From Oligoflexia bacterium (lineage in GTDB: Bacteria > Bdellovibrionota > Bacteriovoracia > Bacteriovoracales > Bacteriovoracaceae), in assembly GCA_015231955.1 (NCBI GenBank), contig JADGAN010000001.1:186001-250000 (forward strand): a stretch of 64,000 bases of DNA, in the 5' to 3' direction. The position numbers and the translations under genes were made by a program. Position 1 is the first letter of the stretch, and every line of letters starts with the position of its first letter. Shown piece after piece: positions 17,483-26,554 of the stretch. The notes beneath the pieces are model-generated. The model saw only the letters and a list, made by a program, of their open reading frames with translations. It was not told the origin of the DNA and made no database searches.

Positions 17483-18985
17483 ATGATTGATACATTATTT
17501 GTTAATTTTTTTGTGCTCCATTTTTTGTTTTGCGTTTTAGTGTTGCTGTTTTCAAATAAACAAAATACTGAGAAAAAAATAATTTTGATTTATCACGCAA
17601 TAGAGACAATTATTTGCATAGCAATCGTAGTATTGTTAGGCATGATTTTTGCTACAAATGAATCTGCTAGTGCTCCAATTAGTGTGAAATTCTTTTCATC
17701 AACATGGGTGTTGAATTTAAATCATTCAAATGTTTTTATTTCTGCCCTTGTGTATATCTTATACATAATAATTAAGTTAGTTACTCCTACTAAGGATTTG
17801 CAGCTGTCTTCTTTATTAGGGATGGCAATGGGGCTTTTTTTCTTGCAGATCTCTTCACAGAATTTATTGATATTTATTTTTTTATCAGATCTGGTTTTTT
17901 TGTTGATTTTTTTGATTATTAAAAATAACCGGAGAGAAAAAGATGAATGCAGTGATTATATAGATTACATCACGTATGGGATCATGACTATTTTATCTGC
18001 ATTGACTTTTGTGTTTGTGATCTTTATTGGTATAGAGTTATCTGCGACAAAGGGGCATCTTTTTTATAGAACCATGAAATTTGTCATCAATGTATTTGAT
18101 TTTTCCCAATTAGAAAGCTTGAACAGTGAACTCAGTAAAACTTGCTTTGCTGCATTTGTAATTGCCCTTGTAATAAAAGGTCCAGTGGTCTCATATCTAC
18201 GCTTATTGCATGGTAAAAAAAACAATTTCTATATTTGCATTGAAGATGCTACCTATTTAATTATTTCTTGTGCATCTTGCTTTTATTTATTATTTGCTTT
18301 AGTTCCAAAATCAGGCAGCAATACGGAAATAATGCAATTTATGCCAATGCCATACATTGGACTGCTTTTGTTTTTCTTATCTATTATAGATCTATTTTTC
18401 AAAATCAGAGAAGAAGGTAGTCAGAAAGGATTGATAAATGTTTTTTTTGTTTACCTTTTCTTGTTGATCTACTTAATCCTAGAAAGTGGATCATTATTGG
18501 TGGAAATTTTAATTGCAAAATCAATACTTACTGTAATTATTTTTACTGGTATCTATTTTTATTTTATGTTCGCAAAAAAAATACTGAGATTTGATGGAAA
18601 ACTGGAAAAAAAATGTGAACAAATTTCTCACCTAGGGCATTTTGTATTTTCGTTGACCAAGTTTAGTTCGTTTGCATGGGTGATCTTTTTTTCAATGTCA
18701 CTGTGGATCATGGACGTTATTGCCGTTAGTTATTTGATTAAAGAAAGTAATGTCACAGGATATTTGGTTTTAATAATACTGGCGTTTTGCTTTTTTTATG
18801 TAATGAAGAAAATAGTTATTGTATTTGCCGGAGTATCAAAAAATATTCATATCGTTTCAAATTCAAAATTATTGATTCATGGATATGCTCTGATTGTTGC
18901 TAACATATCACTTTCATATGGAATATATTTGATATTAATTAATCTAGAAAAATTCAGTCAAAATTTGTACAGAATATGGCAGTAA
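17483..18985 (+). CDS. NuoM-like (subunit 4/antiporter-type) membrane protein, divergent
   Basis: A 500-residue polytopic protein, the usual length of NuoM. The block FAAFVIALVIKGPVVSYLRL followed by LHGKKN aligns with the TM7 signature ALAVKVPLFPFHTWLPDAH, including the lysine and the following Pro. The TM5 glutamate block (FFxFWExxLIPMY) is LLIFIFLSDLVFLLIF, with Glu replaced by Ser-Asp. It lies 12 bases after the L-like gene and 3 bases before the N-like gene. The retained Lys but missing Glu suggest a relic or repurposed antiporter-like subunit. Confidence 0.58.
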   Translation: MIDTLFVNFFVLHFLFCVLVLLFSNKQNTEKKIILIYHAIETIICIAIVVLLGMIFATNESASAPISVKFFSSTWVLNLNHSNVFISALVYILYIIIKLVTPTKDLQLSSLLGMAMGLFFLQISSQNLLIFIFLSDLVFLLIFLIIKNNRREKDECSDYIDYITYGIMTILSALTFVFVIFIGIELSATKGHLFYRTMKFVINVFDFSQLESLNSELSKTCFAAFVIALVIKGPVVSYLRLLHGKKNNFYICIEDATYLIISCASCFYLLFALVPKSGSNTEIMQFMPMPYIGLLLFFLSIIDLFFKIREEGSQKGLINVFFVYLFLLIYLILESGSLLVEILIAKSILTVIIFTGIYFYFMFAKKILRFDGKLEKKCEQISHLGHFVFSLTKFSSFAWVIFFSMSLWIMDVIAVSYLIKESNVTGYLVLIILAFCFFYVMKKIVIVFAGVSKNIHIVSNSKLLIHGYALIVANISLSYGIYLILINLEKFSQNLYRIWQ

Positions 18986-18988
18986 ATA

Positions 18989-20407
18989 ATGAAAACAGAA
19001 ATTTTAAACTTATGCAATTCTTTCTCAATCGAAATATTCCTAGGGGGGCCACTGCTGTTTTTGTTTCTATTCGGAATATCAAAATTATTATTGGATAAAT
19101 ATTTATCGAAATGTTTTGATAAAATGATATTGATATTGATCAATGTTTCTTTTTTTTTATTTTTATATCTAAATACTGATCTTAAAATAATGAATTATTT
19201 TGTTGTTACTGAGCATGCAAGATATCTGCTAATGTTTATTTTTTTATTGTTACTGATGATTTTTATAATAGAGATGCTCTTGTTTAAGAGACAGAGTCAT
19301 TTTTATATAGAATTCATAATGGCATTGCTATTACCAATATCGCTGTTTTTAGTGGGAGCACCAGATCTTCTTATCCTGTGGTTGTTTTTAGAGTTTTTGT
19401 CTCTTTGTGAAATTATAGCTTATTCGAATAAATCAAATCATTCAAGGACATTGCTGATTCAAAATTATAATTTTAATTTGCATATCATAACTTCTTCAAT
19501 TTTCTTATTGGGCATGATCCTTTTCTATGGTGCTACCGGAGGATTTAAGTTATCAGAATATGAGGTGTTTGATTATAAAATGTTTTCTTTTGCAACAGGT
19601 ATATTCATGCTTGCCTTTTTAATGAGAGGTGGTTTTTTGCCATGGTTTAATATTGCTATCGATAAAACTTCTTTGAAAAATATTGATTTAGGATTGCTGT
19701 TACGGCCATTAGTGGGATTTAGGTCTATTATTTTCTATATATCCTTCGTATGTCTGCAGAATTTTATTGTAAAATTGTCACAGATTAGTGATAATTTTTA
19801 TGCATTATTCTCCTGGATTATTTTTTTATCAGCATCATTCATTTTGTGTTATATATGTTTATCTACTAGAAATTATCACAAAATATTAATCGCCTCACTT
19901 TTTTCTGTGCAAGCTTTTTACTTTACAAATATTTCACTACTAGAAAAAATTGACGAAGGGCAGTTGGTCTTTTTTATATGTCAGGTCTCATTGCTGTTCA
20001 CAGGAATATTGTTCTCTTTATATTCAAGGCAAATGATAAGTGTTGGCCACAGACGGCTAAAAGGATTCGCAAATATTATCATTGTTTTGTTTGCATTAGT
20101 GTTATTATCCCCAATGCCCAGTGGTGTTTTTTTTAGCAAATATCTGCTTTTGAGAAATTATATTGAGATGGGAAATTTTCTTTTTGTTGGAGGATGGATT
20201 ATATTTTTCATTATGAGCATGCTTGCTTTTAAAAAACTTGTTTTACTTGTTTTTGATGAATGGAAGAAAGATATGCTCATTTCCTGCTCTTCAAATGAAA
20301 CGACATGCATGCAATCGAATCTTGATGTTTGCAGAATCGGATTTTCTTTGTTTCTTTTGATTTTGAATGTTTTATCTGGATTTATTAATCCCATGGATGG
20401 GTTTTGA
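18989..20407 (+). CDS. NuoN-like (subunit 2/antiporter-type) membrane protein, divergent
   Basis: A 472-residue polytopic membrane protein. LILWLFLEFLSLCEIIAYSN matches the NuoN LYLGLELMSLxxYALxA block and retains the Glu. AFLMRGGFLPWFNIAIDKT matches GLAFKLSxVPFHxWxPDVY with Arg for Lys. LSPMPSGVFFSKYLL matches the discontinuous-helix block LxGIPxTxGFxGKF. This gives the best motif support among the cluster. The TPR gene begins one base after its stop codon, so the two are co-translated. Confidence 0.62.
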   Translation: MKTEILNLCNSFSIEIFLGGPLLFLFLFGISKLLLDKYLSKCFDKMILILINVSFFLFLYLNTDLKIMNYFVVTEHARYLLMFIFLLLLMIFIIEMLLFKRQSHFYIEFIMALLLPISLFLVGAPDLLILWLFLEFLSLCEIIAYSNKSNHSRTLLIQNYNFNLHIITSSIFLLGMILFYGATGGFKLSEYEVFDYKMFSFATGIFMLAFLMRGGFLPWFNIAIDKTSLKNIDLGLLLRPLVGFRSIIFYISFVCLQNFIVKLSQISDNFYALFSWIIFLSASFILCYICLSTRNYHKILIASLFSVQAFYFTNISLLEKIDEGQLVFFICQVSLLFTGILFSLYSRQMISVGHRRLKGFANIIIVLFALVLLSPMPSGVFFSKYLLLRNYIEMGNFLFVGGWIIFFIMSMLAFKKLVLLVFDEWKKDMLISCSSNETTCMQSNLDVCRIGFSLFLLILNVLSGFINPMDGF

Positions 20408-20408
20408 T

Positions 20409-23400
20409 ATGAATGATAAAAAAGACAAAAATAAAGAGGATACCAATATTTTATTAGAGATAAGTAAATTTAAAAACGATGATAACTGTAGTGGTAATCA
20501 ATCCACACTTACTTCTGTGCAGGGAGAAGCAAAGGAAAAAGAGAATGATTTTACTCAAGAAAATAAAGAAACAGATGCTACTGAAAACAGCGAAATGCAC
20601 GATGAAATTTTGAATGAAATTGAAAAAACCGTTGTAATAAGAAAAGCCGAGCAAGGCAATGTTTTTCAAATAGAAAAAACATTGATTAATGCCAATGCTG
20701 CAAAAGAATTGAAAAAAGAAAATACTTTAAAAGATGGGATAGGAAGTGAAATCAGCAAACAAGAGACACCTTTGAGCGAGATTGCTATAAAAGAAAATTA
20801 CAACGGCGAAACAAGGTTAATCTCTTCTGAAGAAATAATTTCATTAAATGAGATAAGTGAAATTGAAAAAAAATTATTGTTAGAGCAAGAGAAGATAACT
20901 AAGGAAAAAGGAGATGAAAAAAATCAAGCAGAAGTTGTATCCAATGAAACTTTAGAACAGAATGTTGATAAATTAAAAAAAAACAAAAAAGGCATAAAGC
21001 CAATTGTACTAATTGCAGTACTTGTTGGAATTTATTTTGCTTTTCCTCAATCTAGTGAAAAAGCTAAAATTGATCCAATAAATGCAACATTTGATTATCC
21101 ACAGGAAATCGATAAACCCAATGATAAATTAAGTAAGCAGTATTTTGAGCAAGGAGCAGAAATTTATGAAAAGCATACATATATATCAAGAATCAATGCT
21201 TCTAATAAATTCATGCAATCAATGCAACAAAAGCGAAATAGTAAAGCACTGGCGGCTTTGGTTTTGGTTTATGCGGAGCTTTTTTCACATATAGTACAAA
21301 TAAAATTTGCTCCTAAAAATGACAATCAAAAAAAAGAATTGGATATGGCCGCTGAAAATGCTGCTAAAAATTCGCTGCTATTTAACAATCTTAAAGGAAA
21401 AGCTAGTGATACTATTTTCACTCTTATCAAAGAAGGACAAGTAAAATCTTTGAGCGAGATTAATTTAGCCATAGGCACTGCTATTTTCTATGCCAATCTA
21501 GGAAAATATTCTGCGGCCATAAATGCCTTGTATCGATTTGGGGTAAGCGGCGCTAATAAACTTAATTTAAAATATTATGTTACCTATCTCGAAATTGCGT
21601 TGAAAGCTGAAAAATTTGAACTTGCTAAAATTTTAGCAGAATTTATTAGTAATGTCCCAGGCAAATCTATAGATGCATATGTTGCCCTTATTAATTATGA
21701 AATTGCCAATATGAATTATGATCAGGCAAAAAAACTTGTTCTTGATGCCACTGAAAAAAAATCGAAAAAATCAGTAGTGCTTCTTCTTGCTTACGCCAAG
21801 GTGTCTTTGTATTTAGATGATTACGAAAAAGCAAAAAATATTTTGCAACTGATACGAGAATTGGGAGCAGAAAAATCAGGAGTCTATTATGCAAGATATT
21901 TAGAATACTCAGGTATGCTGGCCTTGCATTATAAAAAGAATGATGAGGCATTAGGGCTATTCAAAGCAGCAATTACTCTAAATGACACAGTTGAGTTGCG
22001 CTCAAAAATTGCATTACTGGGTAATGAGCAGGGAAAAACTTTTGCAAACCCTTTAGTGCTTGAAAGTAAAATTTTTGATATTATAAAAAAAGCAAAAGAG
22101 GCCCAAAAATCATTGGATTGGAATACTGCCTTTAATTATGCAATATCCGCAGTGGATACTTCAGAGTCAAGTGTTACTGCAAAATTATATTTAGCACAGA
22201 TACAGACGGATCGAGGCTATTGTTCTGAAGCGATTAAAACATTAAATGAGCTTCGTACTACTCATACTAATTCAAGGGAAATTGATGCAATTTTAATTAA
22301 AACTTACATTGATACTTATAAATTTGAAGATGCAAAGATAATATTAGGCAATCTTGCACAAACAGAGTTTCGAGACACACAGCAATACAGTTCATTGATG
22401 GGATTAATGTACTTCCGCTCAGGAAAACTCGCGGAGTCATTAAAATGGTATCTTACAGCAGTGAGAATAGATCCCTTAAACGATAATGACTACTATATGA
22501 TAGCGCAAATATTTTTTCGATTGAAGAAATTTGATAAATCGAAAGAAGCAACAATGAAGGCCACTGAATTAGATCCCACTAATGTTGATTATAGTATTTT
22601 ATATGCAAATATTATCTATGAAATGGATGGGGCCACTTCTGCCATTGGATACTTGGAGAGTATTTTACAAGACAATGAAAAAATTGAAAAACAAAGCAAT
22701 GAAATCGAGCAAGATGAATCATCCGCAACTATTGGAAAACTTTTTACTAAACTAGGGGCATCAGGACAGGCCAAACTAATTGAATTAGAGAAATCCAAAC
22801 TTCTTTCCGAGATTGCAATATATTATCATAAAAATGGTCAATCCAAACAATTTGGAATTTATAAAGAAAAAATTGAAAAATTAAGCAGTATTGATAAAAC
22901 GCTCTACATTTTTCTTAAGAGAGTCTCAAAACTCGAAGATAAAAGTGAAGACTATATCAATTATTCGAGAAAATTATCAGAGATTAATCCAGGTGATATT
23001 CAAAGCAAGATGGATCTTGGCATAGTGCTTTTTGAGGCAGGAAAGACAGATGATGCCTTAATCGAATTCAAAGAGGTCTTGCAAAAGTTAGATACCTTTC
23101 CTAAAGTAAACTACTTTATCAGCCGAGTTTATCTTCAAAAAAATGAGATGGCTTTGGCCAAAAAATTTGCTGAAGCAGAGATTAAGGCAAACCCAGAGAT
23201 GGAGTTTGGATATCTTCTAAAAGCAGAAATTTTGCAAAAAGAGGAGGAGTTTGTCGAGGCCATTGCTCAATATAAAAAAGCACAATTCATCAACCAAAAC
23301 TCTCCGGAGGTGTTAATGGGCCTTGCCTCCATAAATTTCAAAAGAAACAACATCGAATCAGCACTTGACCTCTATAATAAGGCGGCCAAAATTGAACCTA

Positions 23401-23552
23401 ATAACCCTCTTATTCGCAAAGAGCTTGGTAATATTTATAGGGCGATGGGACAAAATATGCTGGCCGTAGAATCTTTCAAGATGTACCTCGAACTTTCTCC
23501 TGATGCAAAAGACAAAAATGAAATCCAAAGCATCATTCGCTCCTTAGAATAA
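20409..23552 (+). CDS. Large membrane-anchored TPR-repeat protein
   Basis: A 1047-residue protein. Residues 1-190 are highly charged and low-complexity, a single membrane helix follows at about 196-213 (IKPIVLIAVLVGIYFAF), and the rest is helical repeats. Clear tetratricopeptide repeats are YSSLMGLMYFRSGKLAESLK, YYMIAQIFFRLKKFDKSKE, and the C-terminal set around EVLMGLASINFKRNNIESAL and PLIRKELGNIYRAMGQ. Thr-centred motifs recur in the N-terminal tail (EKTVVIRK, EKTLINAN, GETRLISS). Predicted topology is a cytoplasmic tail and a large periplasmic scaffold. It starts right after the N-like gene, so it probably serves the same complex. The ATG at 20409 follows the upstream stop directly. Confidence 0.85.
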   Translation: MNDKKDKNKEDTNILLEISKFKNDDNCSGNQSTLTSVQGEAKEKENDFTQENKETDATENSEMHDEILNEIEKTVVIRKAEQGNVFQIEKTLINANAAKELKKENTLKDGIGSEISKQETPLSEIAIKENYNGETRLISSEEIISLNEISEIEKKLLLEQEKITKEKGDEKNQAEVVSNETLEQNVDKLKKNKKGIKPIVLIAVLVGIYFAFPQSSEKAKIDPINATFDYPQEIDKPNDKLSKQYFEQGAEIYEKHTYISRINASNKFMQSMQQKRNSKALAALVLVYAELFSHIVQIKFAPKNDNQKKELDMAAENAAKNSLLFNNLKGKASDTIFTLIKEGQVKSLSEINLAIGTAIFYANLGKYSAAINALYRFGVSGANKLNLKYYVTYLEIALKAEKFELAKILAEFISNVPGKSIDAYVALINYEIANMNYDQAKKLVLDATEKKSKKSVVLLLAYAKVSLYLDDYEKAKNILQLIRELGAEKSGVYYARYLEYSGMLALHYKKNDEALGLFKAAITLNDTVELRSKIALLGNEQGKTFANPLVLESKIFDIIKKAKEAQKSLDWNTAFNYAISAVDTSESSVTAKLYLAQIQTDRGYCSEAIKTLNELRTTHTNSREIDAILIKTYIDTYKFEDAKIILGNLAQTEFRDTQQYSSLMGLMYFRSGKLAESLKWYLTAVRIDPLNDNDYYMIAQIFFRLKKFDKSKEATMKATELDPTNVDYSILYANIIYEMDGATSAIGYLESILQDNEKIEKQSNEIEQDESSATIGKLFTKLGASGQAKLIELEKSKLLSEIAIYYHKNGQSKQFGIYKEKIEKLSSIDKTLYIFLKRVSKLEDKSEDYINYSRKLSEINPGDIQSKMDLGIVLFEAGKTDDALIEFKEVLQKLDTFPKVNYFISRVYLQKNEMALAKKFAEAEIKANPEMEFGYLLKAEILQKEEEFVEAIAQYKKAQFINQNSPEVLMGLASINFKRNNIESALDLYNKAAKIEPNNPLIRKELGNIYRAMGQNMLAVESFKMYLELSPDAKDKNEIQSIIRSLE

Positions 23553-23631
23553 CTTTTTTGCCTCTGACCTATACATTTTCATTGTCAACTCGCCCCTTAA
23601 AATTTATCCTTTCTTGGTTATTTTAAATTAT

Positions 23632-23722
23632 GGAGGATTGGCCGAGTGGTTTAAGGCAGCAGTCTTGAAAACTGCCGTAGGGGTTTCTCCTACCGAAGGT
23701 TCGAATCCTTTGTCCTCCGCCA
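23632..23722 (+). tRNA. tRNA-Ser (anticodon UGA)
   Basis: A 91-nt class II tRNA. Acceptor GGAGGAT pairs with GTCCTCC before discriminator G and an encoded CCA. The D-arm starts TGGCCGAGTGG; the anticodon loop reads CTTGAAA within CAGTC/GACTG-type pairing; a long variable arm follows (TAGGGGTTTCTCCTA), then the T-arm GGTTCGAATCC. The long variable arm and UGA anticodon identify serine. Confidence 0.97.
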
Positions 23723-23777
23723 TTTTAAAATTGCTTTTTGCATTCTTTCTGCTATTTTGTAGTATAGGTTCACAAAC

Positions 23778-23868
23778 GGAGACGTGGGTGAGTTGGCTTA
23801 AACCAGGCCCTTGCTAAGGGTCCGTACCCTAACAGGTACCCAGCGTTCGAATCGCTGCGTCTCCGCCA
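23778..23868 (+). tRNA. tRNA-Ser (anticodon GCU)
   Basis: A second 91-nt class II tRNA, 55 bases after the first. Acceptor GGAGACG pairs with CGTCTCC, followed by G and CCA. The anticodon stem GGCCC/GGGTC holds loop TTGCTAA, giving anticodon GCU. The long variable arm pairs GTACCCT with AGGTAC, and the T-loop is GTTCGAATC. Serine, reading AGC/AGU codons. Confidence 0.97.
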
Positions 23869-24236
23869 CTTTTTTATCTTGCCCGTACTCAGATCAAAGT
23901 CCTATCTATGTTGGCACAAAGTAGATCTATTTTGTGAATACAATGCTTTTGGCAGTCAATTGAATTATAAAATACAAGTTCCCGGGTGGATAACAAATAC
24001 TCTCACTTGAGAAATCACTTTCCCAATACCAAATTTATACTCTCAATAAATTCCTAACGTTACAGATCTAATTTTAGCTTTGAACACCTGGTATCAGATT
24101 TGCAGCAAGTAATGCAAATGGAAGTCAAATCTAACAGTAAGATTAACATTAAATATGTAAATTACTGTGTCGTGGAAATGAAAGCATGTATGGGTGTTTT
24201 ATTAGCAATATTACTGTAATTATCAAGGAGTTAAAC
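23869..24236. other. Intergenic region upstream of the peptide cluster
   Basis: A 368-base gap between tRNA-Ser(GCU) and the precursor gene. It contains a sigma-54-like promoter at 24089-24104, and no coding region that I can support. An in-frame start at 24186 upstream of the precursor lacks a ribosome site. AAGGAG immediately precedes the precursor ATG at 24237. No clear terminator for the tRNA transcript was seen. Confidence 0.5.
24089..24104 (+). promoter_or_regulatory. Candidate sigma-54 (-24/-12) promoter
   Basis: TGGTAT-N5-TTGCA, with exactly 10 bases between the invariant GG and GC, matches the sigma-54 consensus TGGCAC-N5-TTGCW at the key positions. Transcription would begin near 24115, leaving about 120 bases of leader before the precursor start. 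A sigma-54-type activator gene exists at 41859, but no link between them can be shown from sequence. Confidence 0.35.
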
Positions 24237-24419
24237 ATGAACTATGAGTGCGCTTTAGATTCTAACATTGCATCAATAAGAGAAGACTTACAGGCAATGT
24301 CTGATTCATTACTTTCTACTTTTTCAATTTTTGACATTTCAGAAGACAATGCTGCGTTTGATTGTGGTAAATGCGGAAAATGCGGCAAAGCTTGTTGTGA
24401 TTACAGCGGCGGACGTTAA
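24237..24419 (+). CDS. Candidate RiPP precursor peptide with CGK-repeat core
   Basis: A 60-residue peptide. Residues 1-42 form a hydrophobic and acidic leader-like segment (IREDLQAMSDSLLSTFSIFD ISEDN region). Residues 43-60 are CGKCGKCGKACCDYSGGR, with five cysteines at 43, 46, 49, 53 and 54. The CGK unit is repeated three times and is also visible as a tandem 9-base pattern in the DNA. AAGGAG is 8 bases upstream of the ATG. It ends 17 bases before a cyclic-peptide-type ABC exporter and just upstream of four radical SAM enzymes, so a ribosomally made, post-translationally modified peptide is the natural reading. A small metal-binding protein is the alternative. The cluster class (thioether, other Cys crosslink) cannot be told from sequence. 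Confidence 0.75.
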   Translation: MNYECALDSNIASIREDLQAMSDSLLSTFSIFDISEDNAAFDCGKCGKCGKACCDYSGGR

Positions 24420-24436
24420 GAAGTAACCATTATAGT

Positions 24437-26554
24437 ATGAAAGCACTTATAAAACATCCATACGCAATCCCACGCTTTAAAGTAGGGAGAATATTGGGAT
24501 ACACTATTCTCCCTATCTTTTTTTTAATAATGTTACAATTTACAGATCTACCTCGGGCCACAGAAGGAATTAATGAATATGCAAATAAGATAAAACTATT
24601 TTTTATTTCAACGTCAGTGTTCTTTAAATATGCCTTCGTTATTTCTACTACACTATATGTGTCGCTGGTTTTGTCTAAAACGCTATTGCTTCTTACTCGT
24701 TTAAGAAAAATAAAAATGCTTCCCGGCTTGAATTCGATTTCAGTATCGTTGAATTTAATCCAAATCATCGTGTTTCACTTCCTTGTGGCCATGATTCTGT
24801 ATTCATTCGTCAATCCCATTATCTTTGATTTAACAAATAAAAATTTAAATTTATTTTCTCATGCTCTTCTGCCTCTAGTTATCCTTTCGTTTATTGTTGA
24901 ATGCCTCAATTTGATATTAAAAAGAGAAAGCGAGTCATCGTTGCATCCGTTGGAATATTTCAACTTAATAGCAATGGGTCTGCTTTCGGGAATATTTAAC
25001 TCACTTATAATTTTTTTCATAACGAATATATTACTGAGTAATCAATCTAATTATTTTGCACTTATTTGCTTTGGGTCTGTTTTTGTGGCGTATATCTATT
25101 TAAGGAAAAAAATTGAATCCCAATTAGTGAAGATTGCCCACAACACTTCTTTTGAAGTAAGAAATAAAATCATCCAAAAGATACTGGCATCAAAATACTA
25201 CTATTTTGAAAAAACAAAAAAAGAGACGATCCATACGACTCTCAATAACGATGCCGAAGTGATTGGTACATCGGCAAATACAGCAATTGTTATATTTACA
25301 AATATTGTGTCAGTGCTTTTTATTTTTGCATATTTATCAACGATTTCATTTGTTGCGACCATGATAATCCTAATAACAATCATATTAATTTCTTTGATCT
25401 ACTATGGAGTCAATCAAATTGCCAGAAATCACTGGGAAAATGCAAGAGATAGCCAAAACGTATTCATAAGACTGGTCGATGGGTTAATTTATGGGATCAA
25501 AGATATTATACTTCATTCTAATAAAAAAATGGAATATCAAAAAGATATCTACAGTGCGTGCCAGAGATATAAAAATGAAAAAATTGGAGCCTCTCTCAAA
25601 TTTGTCAATACTTATATTGTCGGCGAATCATTGATATTGATAGTACTCGGTCTTATAATATCGATACTACCGTTATACTTCAGTGAATTCACTGGAAAAA
25701 ATTTAATTAGTTTCGTTGTGATTTTCCTATATCTAACAGGACCTATTGGCACTGTTTTGTATAACATTCCTGAGATTACTCAAATACGAATATCATGGAG
25801 AAGGATCAGAAAATTAATATCTGATCTGAATAATATAAATCAGCACTGCGCAATAGTGACATTAGAAAAACATGATACTACCGCAGAAATAGTTGGCGTA
25901 AAAAAAATAGATAGGCTTGATGTTAATAATTTGTGTTTCAAATATGAAAACGACGAATCTCCCTTTGGAATAGGTCCGATAAATTTTAATTTGCATGCAG
26001 GTGAAGCGCTCTTTATTACAGGGGGAAATGGTAGCGGGAAAACTACTTTACTGAAAACAATACTAGGTTTATATCCGATCATCACAGGTGAGGTGAAGAT
26101 AAATGGCAGTGCTGTTACCGATGGAAGTTTGGGCGAATATTTCTCTGGTGTTTTCAGTGACTTTCATTTGTTTCACAAGTTATACGCTGGCCCTTCTAAT
26201 GATGACGAAGCGGCTGACATATTAAAAAAATTAGAGTTGGATCATAAAGTCAGCATGAGTGACAACCGTTACAGCACCCTTGGTCTGTCGAGGGGCGAAA
26301 GCAAACGTTTGGCACTTTTTCAGTGCCTACTAAGTGATCGGTCAGTTTATTTTTTTGATGAATGGGCGGCCGACCAAGATCCAAGATTTAAAAAGATTTT
26401 TTACCATCAGATTATTCCGATGATCAAAAAAAAGGGAAAGATAATTTTGGTTATCACTCATGATGATAACTATTTCCACACGGCAGACAAAATCATCAAA
26501 CTAGTCCAAGGAAAGATTCACTACAAAGAAGAGGCGAGCAATGAAGCATTTTAA
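24437..26554 (+). CDS. Cyclic-peptide-export ABC transporter (SyrD/PvdE/YojI type)
   Basis: A 705-residue fused permease-ATPase. The first ~470 residues hold multiple membrane segments, more than the usual six, with an N-terminal extension. The ATPase has Walker A GGNGSGKTTL near residue 532, signature LSRGESKRLALF and Walker B SVYFFDEWAADQDPRFKKIF. The FDEWAADQDP-F-FY block, and the later THDDNYFHTADKIIKL, are characteristic of the SyrD/PvdE/YojI cyclic-peptide exporter family. No C39 peptidase domain is present, so leader removal must be done elsewhere. It overlaps the first radical SAM gene by 14 bases. Likely role: export of the mature peptide across the inner membrane. Confidence 0.88.
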   Translation: MKALIKHPYAIPRFKVGRILGYTILPIFFLIMLQFTDLPRATEGINEYANKIKLFFISTSVFFKYAFVISTTLYVSLVLSKTLLLLTRLRKIKMLPGLNSISVSLNLIQIIVFHFLVAMILYSFVNPIIFDLTNKNLNLFSHALLPLVILSFIVECLNLILKRESESSLHPLEYFNLIAMGLLSGIFNSLIIFFITNILLSNQSNYFALICFGSVFVAYIYLRKKIESQLVKIAHNTSFEVRNKIIQKILASKYYYFEKTKKETIHTTLNNDAEVIGTSANTAIVIFTNIVSVLFIFAYLSTISFVATMIILITIILISLIYYGVNQIARNHWENARDSQNVFIRLVDGLIYGIKDIILHSNKKMEYQKDIYSACQRYKNEKIGASLKFVNTYIVGESLILIVLGLIISILPLYFSEFTGKNLISFVVIFLYLTGPIGTVLYNIPEITQIRISWRRIRKLISDLNNINQHCAIVTLEKHDTTAEIVGVKKIDRLDVNNLCFKYENDESPFGIGPINFNLHAGEALFITGGNGSGKTTLLKTILGLYPIITGEVKINGSAVTDGSLGEYFSGVFSDFHLFHKLYAGPSNDDEAADILKKLELDHKVSMSDNRYSTLGLSRGESKRLALFQCLLSDRSVYFFDEWAADQDPRFKKIFYHQIIPMIKKKGKIILVITHDDNYFHTADKIIKLVQGKIHYKEEASNEAF

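Noticed and set aside
24186-24236. In-frame upstream start for the precursor peptide
   Set aside because: No ribosome site before it, whereas AAGGAG sits 8 bases before the ATG at 24237.
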